A stretch of 17,164 nt of DNA from NCBI GenBank assembly GCA_002471375.1, contig DKPV01000016.1, positions 1 to 17,164 on the forward strand, in the 5' to 3' direction. Numbering within the stretch: position 1 is the stretch's first letter; every line of letters starts with the position of its first letter. The position numbers were made by a program, and so were the translations under genes. This DNA comes from Flavobacteriales bacterium UBA7325. GTDB taxonomy: Bacteria > Bacteroidota > Bacteroidia > Flavobacteriales_D > Crocinitomicaceae. This document shows, in pieces, positions 1 to 5,343 of the stretch. Below the pieces are notes generated by a model. That model was given only the letters and a program-made list of their open reading frames with translations, did no database searches and was not told the DNA's origin.

Positions 1-81
1 TGCCTGAGTGGCCGAAAGGACTTGTTTGCTAAATAAGCGTACCTCAAAAGGGTACCCAGGGTTCGAATCCCTGTCTCTCCG
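1..81 (+). tRNA. tRNA-Ser (anticodon GCT), 5' end cut by window edge
   Basis: A tRNA lacking only the first seven acceptor bases. The D arm (CCT/AGG), an anticodon stem CTTGT/ATAAG around the loop TTGCTAA (anticodon GCT, reads AGC/AGU), a long variable arm (GTACC...GGTAC, a class II tRNA as expected for serine), the T arm CAGGG-TTCGAAT-CCCTG and the acceptor 3' strand TCTCTCC plus discriminator G are all visible. The 3' CCA is not encoded. The missing 5' strand should read GGAGAGA. Confidence 0.95.
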
Positions 82-86
82 CAACA

Positions 87-114
87 AAGCTCAACCAAAA
101 GGTTGGGCTTTTTT
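87..114 (+). terminator. Rho-independent terminator after tRNA-Ser
   Basis: A hairpin AGCTCAACC-AAAA-GGTTGGGCT (one G-T pair) runs straight into a T tract, six bases after the tRNA. It most likely ends the tRNA transcript. Confidence 0.8.
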
Positions 115-226
115 CGTTTTAAGAGACATGATGAGAACTCGTACGAGCCGGAACGCTGTGGAGCCCATCAAATCGCTTTACTTTTGATTTTGATCTACTA
201 GACGGTGCGTTTACTGTAGCGTCCCG

Positions 227-301
227 AATGGAAAGTGGACTTATTTTAAAGAAAATGGAGATACACTTTATTCTGAATTTTGGGATAATGAAATTATCAC
301 G
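227..301 (+). pseudogene. MORN-like repeat relic, joined in frame to a cytochrome c peroxidase relic
   Basis: Read in the same frame as the peroxidase relic that follows, this segment gives NGKWTYFKENGDTLYSEFWD, which resembles the G-x-W-x-Y-Y-x-x-N-G-x-x pattern of the MORN-variant/YwqK repeats common in Bacteroidota. It has no start codon; an in-frame TGA lies upstream at 191-193. I infer a decayed end of a repeat protein that became abutted to another gene fragment. Similarity is by eye on about 25 residues, so chance cannot be excluded. Confidence 0.4.
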
Positions 302-571
302 GAAAGAGCGGATTTCTTCAAAAACTCGTTTAAAACACCAATACTCATAAATATCTATTTTTCAGTACACTACATACATAACGGAGTGTATGAAACATTA
401 GAAGAAGTGATTGAATTTTGCAACGACGGAGGAGGAATCGGATTGGGATTAGATATCGCTCATCAAATATTACCGGGAGATTCTCTCGATCTCAACGATC
501 AGGATAAATCTGATTTTATTGAGTTTTTAAAAGCATTGGCAGATAGGTCTTTTGTTGAATCAACGAATTAG
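302..571 (+). pseudogene. Di-haem cytochrome c peroxidase / MauG family, C-terminal relic
   Basis: The frame encodes the extreme C-terminus of a bacterial cytochrome c peroxidase/MauG-like protein, a periplasmic di-haem enzyme normally of more than 300 residues. Recognisable elements are FKTPILINI (family FKTPTLRNIALT), HNGVYETLEEVIEF, the glycine-rich turn NDGGGIGLGLD, and the terminal pattern DSLDLNDQDKSDFIEFLKAL. Both CXXCH haem-binding sites lie far upstream and are missing. The family's PYMHNG motif has become HYIHNG and LRNIALTA has become LINIYFSV, so the upstream part has diverged more than the end. An ATG at 386 would give 61 residues, but that start lies inside the domain and such a piece could not bind haem. 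It ends 10 bases before a strong convergent terminator. I call it a relic with good confidence; expression is not excluded. Confidence 0.75.
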
Positions 572-580
572 AAAAAAGAG

Positions 581-621
581 CACAAAAAAAGAGTCTGTTT
601 GAGAAAACAGACTCTTTTGTG
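581..621. terminator. Bidirectional terminator between convergent genes
   Basis: A long near-perfect inverted repeat, CACAAAA plus AAAGAGTCTGTTT, with loop GAGA and the complementary arm ending CTCTTTTGTG. Its A-rich left and T-rich right flanks let it act on both strands. It would stop the peroxidase relic on the plus strand and the T9SS protein on the minus strand (stop codon at 637). Confidence 0.85.
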
Positions 622-636
622 TTAATTGAATTACTA

Positions 637-2412
637 TTATTTGATCACAATTCGTCTTACTGTGCTTAATTCATCATTGAACAGTCGAACGAAGTACACT
701 CCAACTTGAGTCGAGTTTAATTTGATTTCTTTCGAAGAACCTGAGAGCTCATCTTTGTAAATCACTTGTCCAAGGGTATTGATAACGTGAACGTTAACGT
801 AAACATTCGAATTCAGTGTTAATTTGAACTCTCCGTTGCTGGGGTTCGGGAATACGTTGAATTGCAATTGATCCAGCTCAGAAATTCCAACTTGCGAGTT
901 GACTACGTATGAATCAGTAATTGTACATCCGTTTGAATCGGTAACAGTTACGTCGTATGTTCCTCCAACTAATCCAGTTGGGTCTTCCACTGCTGGAGCT
1001 CCATTCGTCCAAGCGTATGTGTAAGGAGGTGTTCCTCCACCTAGAGTAAGATCAATTGATCCATCCGTTCCAGAGATTTCATCCGAAGTCGTTCCACTCA
1101 ACGTAAGAGCTGCTGGTTCTGAAATCTCCACTGAATCTTGAATAGTACATCCGTTTGTGTCAGCAACACTTACGCTGTACCATCCAATAGCTAAACCGTT
1201 TGCAACACTTGTCGTGTCTCCATTTGACCATGAGTATGTATATCCTGGAGTTCCACCCGTTACGGCCACGTTAGCTGATCCTCCAGTAGAATCTCCAGAA
1301 CAAAGAAGGTCTTGTCCAGTAATCGAGAGGTCAAGTACTGCTGGTTCGTTAATAAAAACGCTGTCCATACCTGTACATCCGAGACTGTCAGTCATCATGA
1401 TTGATGTGTAACCTCCTGATAAATTTAAGGGATCATTTACTCCCCAGTCAACAGTAATCAGTCCAGTTCCACCTGTGGCAACCGCAGTTGCAGTTCCATT
1501 TGTTCCACCGAAACAAGAAATATCTGTAGTGATAAAAGTTGATGTCAATGCAGCAGGCTCGGTGATTGTAACAGAATCTGAAGCAATACAGCCATTTTGG
1601 AAAGTAACTTGAACATTATATGTTCCAGCCCCAAGATTGTCAATGATTAATGTCGAGTCACTTGTACTCCACAAAACAGCTGATATTGAACTCGGTGCAC
1701 TAATATTCGAAACACCCGCAGTAGCACCTGTTCCGCATGTCCAATCTGTATTGGTATTTGTATCAGTATTTGTAGATCGCGATAATGAACCTGTTGTGCA
1801 TCCTCCAGTGACACCATCACCAACCCATTGAGAAGGATTTAGCACCAAGGTGTTACCGTTTACTACAGGTGCAAAAGTTGAGATATCAGCGGCGCTCCAT
1901 TCCCAAAAAATGATGTCAACAACGTTATTAGAAGGATCACAAATAGCAACCCACCCTGGAGATGTCCCAGCGAAAAACAAATTGTTTCCCCAATAATTTG
2001 CTCCCGCATTGTCATCCCTGAAATCGATCCAACCTGCAGGAAGTGTTCCTGAAAGGTTCCAAGTAAGTGCATTGGCAATATTTATATTACCGTAATCATT
2101 ACTGCAGGATACATAGTAGCCTGTTGCATCAAAATTGACTCCAGATATGTTTTCAATTTCAATAAGGTCTGGACTATTTCTGTCTACTTCTGTGATCATT
2201 AGTGGTGAAATTGTCGCATTAATTGGATCCTCTACTGAAAGTGCGGCAGTTGAATCTCCAAAACAGTTGAGGGTAGAATCTATGGAGATGTTAATATCAC
2301 ACTGGGAGTTAGCGTTTGTGGATAGGGAAACTGCGGCGAAAAGCGCTAATTTCTTGAGTACGCTTTTGGGCGCAAGTAATAATGATTTTTTCATTTGATT
2401 TTTTTTTGACAT
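637..2412 (-). CDS. T9SS type A sorting domain protein with SprB repeats and a lamin-tail-like domain
   Basis: A 591-residue secreted protein. Residues 1-36 are a signal peptide (lysine-rich start, hydrophobic LALFAAVSLS, then NANSQ); Met7 is an alternative start and gives a more usual signal length. Residues about 70-235 resemble a lamin-tail domain (ITEVDRNSPDLIEIENISG, followed by an Asn/Trp/Gly-rich beta region). Residues about 240-505 are SprB-type repeats, each with CFGG/CSGD, GGTPPYTYxW and GTYDVTVTDSNGCT signatures and closing on EPA. Residues about 515-591 form the type A sorting domain (FNVFPNPSNGEFKL ... NTLGQVIY ... GVYFVRL ... RRIVIK), the tail recognised by T9SS, usually cut off on export. 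Probably a cell-surface or released adhesin-like protein; the ligand is unknown. No operon partner is seen: the neighbours on both sides are relics. SprB motility function should not be assumed from the repeats alone. Confidence 0.92.
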   Translation of the reverse strand: MSKKNQMKKSLLLAPKSVLKKLALFAAVSLSTNANSQCDINISIDSTLNCFGDSTAALSVEDPINATISPLMITEVDRNSPDLIEIENISGVNFDATGYYVSCSNDYGNINIANALTWNLSGTLPAGWIDFRDDNAGANYWGNNLFFAGTSPGWVAICDPSNNVVDIIFWEWSAADISTFAPVVNGNTLVLNPSQWVGDGVTGGCTTGSLSRSTNTDTNTNTDWTCGTGATAGVSNISAPSSISAVLWSTSDSTLIIDNLGAGTYNVQVTFQNGCIASDSVTITEPAALTSTFITTDISCFGGTNGTATAVATGGTGLITVDWGVNDPLNLSGGYTSIMMTDSLGCTGMDSVFINEPAVLDLSITGQDLLCSGDSTGGSANVAVTGGTPGYTYSWSNGDTTSVANGLAIGWYSVSVADTNGCTIQDSVEISEPAALTLSGTTSDEISGTDGSIDLTLGGGTPPYTYAWTNGAPAVEDPTGLVGGTYDVTVTDSNGCTITDSYVVNSQVGISELDQLQFNVFPNPSNGEFKLTLNSNVYVNVHVINTLGQVIYKDELSGSSKEIKLNSTQVGVYFVRLFNDELSTVRRIVIK

Positions 2413-2497
2413 TAAAACAATATCTATTTGATTTTTGAAAAGGTATTACTAAGTGATTTGAGAACGCTTCCTTTTCCTGAAATTAGATGATCTATGA

Positions 2498-2611
2498 TCA
2501 AAACTAACAAATAATAAACGTTTATGTGCCTTACTACGCCTAAACCTTTCATCTAAAGAAATAGCAGCTATTCAAAATATATCGCTAGTATGCCTTAAAA
2601 AAAGACACTAG
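2498..2611 (+). pseudogene. LuxR/GerE-type HTH domain relic
   Basis: Reading from 2498 to the TAG at 2609-2611 gives SKLTNNK followed by RLCALLRLNLSSKEIAAIQN and ISLVCLKKRH. This matches the DNA-binding half of a LuxR-type helix-turn-helix as found at the C-terminus of many Bacteroidota regulators (typical pattern LCALIRLNLSSKEIAxxLNISxxxVExxRxRLRKKL). A TGA lies directly upstream (2495-2497) and there is no start codon. The recognition helix has diverged (LVCLKKRH) and a stop cuts off the final RLRKKL helix. Only 37 residues survive, with no sensor or TPR part. A relic; its original strand and frame are clear. Confidence 0.7.
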
Positions 2612-2864
2612 CCCTTGGAGCACATTATGGAATTGGGCACTCGGTTTTTTTTTATGTTGATCATATCTCTGCCAGGCACTTGAAATTGGTTTATCCCTCT
2701 TAAGGTCAAAAAATAGGCATTGGAAATTATCTTCGAACTATCAGAAGCGTAAGGGAGGTAAGAGAAGTACACTAAATTTAGATGGACTGTGGTATTTTAA
2801 TCGTGCCTCAACTCGTGCTGATCATCACTTCGAGTAGAGAATGATGTGCTAACAAATCTATTCT
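2612..2864. other. Non-coding stretch with no identified gene
   Basis: Between the LuxR relic and the putative promoter of the VF530 gene no frame longer than about 25 codons resembles a known family. A short plus-strand frame ending with a TAA near 2773 (IGNYLRTIRSVREVREVH) vaguely resembles the start of an XRE-type HTH, but it is too short to call. A T9 run near 2647-2655 is not preceded by a convincing stem. Most likely decayed sequence. Confidence 0.5.
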
Positions 2865-2872
2865 TAACTTTG
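2865..2872 (+). promoter_or_regulatory. Putative Bacteroidota -7 promoter box for the VF530 gene
   Basis: TAACTTTG fits the Bacteroidota -7 consensus TAnnTTTG and lies about 85 bases before the ATG at 2957. A clear TTG -33 element at the usual 19-base spacing is not present (only TG near 2845), so this is tentative. Confidence 0.3.
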
Positions 2873-2956
2873 TAAGAACAACTTTGGTGGCGAGCAGAAC
2901 CACGCATACACCAAATTTAGACTCAATCTTGAAATCGGAAAAAAATTAGGGCCACC

Positions 2957-3319
2957 ATGAACGCAAAAAGTAAATACGGGAAAAAGCCCTTAGAGAAAGC
3001 CGAACCGATTGAACTTCAGGATGAAAAAAAACCTGCCAAAAAAATCAAGCGGCAAGCTACCCAGGAACAACTCGATCATCCTTTACATGGTGTGAAACTA
3101 TTCGAAATACTAGAAAGTCTGGTGGATTATTATGGTTGGAAATACCTCGCAGATGAAGTTAAAATTATGTGCTTCAAAGTCAACCCAACGATGAAAGTAA
3201 GTCTAAAATTTTTGAGGAAATACAAGTGGGCTCGCGAGCATGTTGAGGACATTTATATGGACATGCTGGAAGACGAGCGATACCAAAGAAGACAGGCAAA
3301 ACGAAATAGCAAAACCTAA
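2957..3319 (+). CDS. VF530 family (DUF2132) small DNA-binding protein
   Basis: A 120-residue protein. Residues 40-102 carry the whole VF530 domain: HPLHGVKLFEILESLVDYYG, then W, two further helices with CFKVNP, and SLKFLRKYKWAREHVEDIY. The family was named after a Vibrio fischeri protein whose structure suggested DNA binding; its cellular role is not established. Family members are usually about 70-90 residues. This one has a lysine-rich, probably disordered N-terminus of about 35 residues (KKPLEK, KKPAKKIKRQ) and a basic tail (RYQRRQAKRNSK), giving a strongly basic protein consistent with nucleic-acid binding. The bases before the ATG (AGGGCCACC) hold only a weak ribosome site, as usual in this phylum. 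It is the only clearly intact plus-strand gene before 7686; neighbours on both sides are relics. Confidence 0.85.
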   Translation: MNAKSKYGKKPLEKAEPIELQDEKKPAKKIKRQATQEQLDHPLHGVKLFEILESLVDYYGWKYLADEVKIMCFKVNPTMKVSLKFLRKYKWAREHVEDIYMDMLEDERYQRRQAKRNSKT

Positions 3320-3348
3320 ATTACGCCAAGCCGTAGCTTACTCTCTAA

Positions 3349-3525
3349 TTGTTTTCAGAAGTTCAGCCAACCCAATTCCTTATTGCAAACAACTATGCAC
3401 ACACAATAAGTGTTTTGTTAACGTATGTTGGCGCCCGCCTTGCATTAAATGTCTTGAAATTCAAAAGCAAGACGTATGCCTTAATTAATGAAATGGAAGT
3501 GAATGATAAGGCTCCATCACAATAA
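3349..3525 (+). pseudogene. Unassigned short frame, possible C-terminal relic of a membrane-associated protein
   Basis: After a TAA at 3346-3348 the frame is open for 58 codons to TAA at 3523-3525. The product includes FSEVQPTQFLIANNYAHTI, SVLLTYVGARLALNVLKF and KSKTYALINEMEVNDKAPSQ: one amphipathic or hydrophobic segment followed by a basic then polar tail, like the end of a small membrane-associated protein. There is no ATG or GTG; the only possible start is TTG at 3349. I do not recognise the family. It sits between the VF530 gene and a pseudogene, so a truncated relic is the simplest reading; chance is a real alternative at this length. Confidence 0.3.
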
Positions 3526-3576
3526 GATGGGCATTAAACAAAAAACAACTGTAAAACGAGAGATTTCACAACAGCA

Positions 3577-3891
3577 TGGACGAAAGAAGAAATGAAAATC
3601 TAAATCCTGATCTATTGTGCAAACGCCGATTTTTCAGAGTCAAAAGATGAACTCGATTTTATCAAGAACAAAATTCAATCGAGCAATTTTGATGCAATTC
3701 ATAAAGAATTTGACATGGATAATGATTACCAAAGTCTAGAGAAAATAAAATCTACAATCGACCGATTCAGCTATACAAAGGATGAAACAGAGGTACTTAA
3801 AAATGAGATGAAAGAGTTGTTTAAGAGCGATGAGAATTTTGATCCGCTCGAACAAAATATGTTCCTCGGATTGAAGAACATCCTTTCATAA
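3577..3891 (+). pseudogene. TerB-like small protein gene broken by an in-frame TAA
   Basis: The frame reads WTKEEMKI, then TAA at 3601-3603, then continues in the same frame ILIYCANADFSESKDELDFI ... NDYQSLEKIKSTIDRF ... EVLKNEMKELFKSDENFDPL EQNMFLGLKNIL and stops at 3889-3891. The product looks like the roughly 105-residue alpha-helical TerB-like/hypothetical proteins of Flavobacteriales (from memory, their pattern is N-terminal WTKEEF, LLYAAxxDxxES, C-terminal DGxxDxxExNxFxxLKxIL). The helical periodicity and acidic loop are intact after the stop, so the nonsense change is probably recent. No ATG precedes the tryptophan in frame, and the first ATG after the TAA is in the middle of the protein (about 3715). 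The last six bases overlap the convergent TetR gene. Family name is by eye; the broken reading frame is seen directly. Confidence 0.65.
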
Positions 3892-4557
3892 TTCAAGTGC
3901 TTTTAAGGTTAATTCCTTGTAGAATTCTGAAATTGCTCCACCCCCTTTATTCGTATCCGTTAAAGCAGGTAAATGTTGTGAAAAATAATGCTGCTGATGT
4001 GCTCCCTCAATTACTGTTGAAATCAACATATGAGGATATTTATAGCCTGGTGAGATTTCAAGGATAATGCTCCCTACTCTTTGCACTACTCCCTTGTACG
4101 CCTTAAAACAACCTTTCTCATTTTCCTTATCGACTTCGACGGTATGGTAAGCTTTTATAGACTCTGAAAAAATGATCTCGCTCAGTTTAACCTCGTTGAT
4201 GTACGAGAACGAATTATCGATTAAAACAGGCTTTGTTAGGATATCTAACGAACGTATTAACCGCTCTTTTGGCTCGTCAATATTTATGGTCGCGAATACA
4301 AGGCGATATTCCGTCCAATACCAATACCAACTCGTCAGATAGACAAGCAAGGAGTGTTTGTTCTTGAAGTACCTGTAAATTGAACTCTCCGGAGATTTAA
4401 TTACCTCCCCTAGTTTTTTAAAGGTGAATGCTTCAAAACCAATTTCGCTTATTAATTCAATGCTATAAGAAAGAATACTTTGCCCCAATTCTGAGGTGTC
4501 GGGATTCTTTAAATAAAGTTCGGGACTAATCTCAATATTTACACGAAGATTCTTCAT
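3886..4557 (-). CDS. TetR/AcrR family transcriptional regulator
   Basis: A 223-residue regulator when started at the ATG at 4555-4557. Residues about 25-75 form the TetR HTH: ILSYSIELISEIGFEAFTFK KLGEVIKSPESSIYRYFKNK, with the SIYRYFKNKHSLL signature of the recognition helix. The remainder is a helical ligand/dimerisation domain with an aromatic YWYWTEYRLVF segment typical of a Bacteroidota subgroup. An upstream in-frame ATG at 4599 would add 14 residues (MTVILLSLCKEPFL) unlike the family. A TATCTTTG box on this strand at 4583-4576 would put the transcript start downstream of that ATG, which favours the shorter form. Effector and targets are unknown. It ends by overlapping the TerB-like pseudogene. 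It lies downstream of the SulP/carbonic anhydrase pair, across a terminator-like hairpin, so regulation of that pair is only a guess. Confidence 0.88.
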   Translation of the reverse strand: MKNLRVNIEISPELYLKNPDTSELGQSILSYSIELISEIGFEAFTFKKLGEVIKSPESSIYRYFKNKHSLLVYLTSWYWYWTEYRLVFATINIDEPKERLIRSLDILTKPVLIDNSFSYINEVKLSEIIFSESIKAYHTVEVDKENEKGCFKAYKGVVQRVGSIILEISPGYKYPHMLISTVIEGAHQQHYFSQHLPALTDTNKGGGAISEFYKELTLKALEL

Positions 4558-4575
4558 TAAGAAAGGTTCTTTACA

Positions 4576-4583
4576 CAAAGATA
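4576..4583 (-). promoter_or_regulatory. Putative -7 promoter box for the TetR gene
   Basis: On the minus strand the bases read TATCTTTG, a match to TAnnTTTG, 18 bases before the chosen ATG. The nearest TTG upstream leaves a 13-base gap instead of about 19, so the -33 element is unconvincing. Confidence 0.3.
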
Positions 4584-4655
4584 AGAGGATTACGGTCAAT
4601 CGGTCTTATTGAACCACATAACCACGCGTAAATCAAACTCTTAAACGGTAGTTTC

Positions 4656-4693
4656 AGAAAAAAGTCCATTAAGCGAGCTATACGCTCGTTTAA
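4656..4693 (-). terminator. Terminator-like hairpin after carbonic anhydrase
   Basis: On the minus strand, TTAAACGAG-CGTATAG-CTCGCTTAA forms a 9-bp stem with one G-T pair. A T6 run follows five bases later. The gap before the T run makes it a weaker candidate. It lies 34 bases after the carbonic anhydrase stop codon. Confidence 0.45.
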
Positions 4694-4726
4694 CAGACTA
4701 GTTTCAAAAGTATTTGAATTACCTTA

Positions 4727-5338
4727 TTAGATCAAGTCAACTTTTCCAGTTGCTACATCGTAGATTCCGCCGACTATTAAGATACTTTTCTCATCTTCCA
4801 TTTCTTTAAGAATCGTACTATTAGAACGAATCAGATCAATTGAATACTGAACGTTCAGTGCAGCTACTCTTTCGATCTCTTCGCTAGAAATCTCATCAGC
4901 GGCAGGTTGTACCTTTGCTACGGATGGCTTAATTTTCTCGAGAAGTGGGGTGATATTTCCTAACTCTACACCTCTACACGCTGCAGTTACTGCACCACAT
5001 TTAGAATGTCCTAGGATTAATACTACCTTAGATCCAGCGACCTTGCATCCATATTCGATTGATCCTAATACATCCTCATTGATAATGTTTCCAGCGACCC
5101 TCGTACTAAAGATGTCGCCAATTCCTTGATCGAATACCAACTCAGCTGGCACTCTTGAATCAATACAGCTATGGATAACAGCGAATGGAAATTGACCTGC
5201 ACTTGTTTGATCAACTTGCTCTAGTAATTCACGACTTGTATTTGAGTTTTCGACAAATCGACTATTGCCATCCACTAGCATTGCTAACGCTGCTTCTGGC
5301 GTTAACTGATCTTGTGTTGCTTTTGTTTGAGTAATCAT
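4727..5338 (-). CDS. Beta-class carbonic anhydrase
   Basis: A 203-residue cytoplasmic zinc enzyme interconverting CO2 and bicarbonate. The beta-class signature is complete: Cys58, Asp60 and Arg62 in HSCIDSR, and His111 and Cys114 in GHSKCGAV. Cys58, His111 and Cys114 bind zinc, and the Asp60-Arg62 pair is the catalytic dyad. The region DIFSTRVAGNIINEDVLGSI EYG is the usual core helix and active-site wall. Length is normal for the class. There is no signal peptide. The ATG at 5336-5338 is 5 bases after the SulP transporter stop, which strongly suggests one transcript and a joint task, such as converting imported bicarbonate or holding it in the cell. All key residues are present, so it is expected to be active. 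Confidence 0.95.
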   Translation of the reverse strand: MITQTKATQDQLTPEAALAMLVDGNSRFVENSNTSRELLEQVDQTSAGQFPFAVIHSCIDSRVPAELVFDQGIGDIFSTRVAGNIINEDVLGSIEYGCKVAGSKVVLILGHSKCGAVTAACRGVELGNITPLLEKIKPSVAKVQPAADEISSEEIERVAALNVQYSIDLIRSNSTILKEMEDEKSILIVGGIYDVATGKVDLI

Positions 5339-5343
5339 TTTAT

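Noticed and set aside
138..147. Perfect 10-bp palindrome CTCGTACGAG after the tRNA terminator
   Set aside because: Short, single copy in the window and without flanking structure; expected by chance often enough, so not called an operator or attachment site.
386..571. 61-residue ORF as an intact small gene
   Set aside because: Its ATG lies within the conserved C-terminal domain of a di-haem peroxidase and related sequence continues upstream in frame without a start; treated as a relic.
2609..2656. GCCC...GGGC followed by T9 as a terminator
   Set aside because: The arms are only four bases with a loop of about 20 bases and the T run is offset from the stem; not a convincing intrinsic terminator.
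2947..2960. GCCACCATG Kozak-like sequence before the VF530 gene
   Set aside because: A coincidence in a bacterial chromosome; no other sign of eukaryotic or vector origin.
3240..3488. 82-residue ORF overlapping the VF530 gene
   Set aside because: Starts inside the VF530 coding sequence in another frame, has cysteine-rich random composition, and overlaps a more protein-like frame at 3349-3525.
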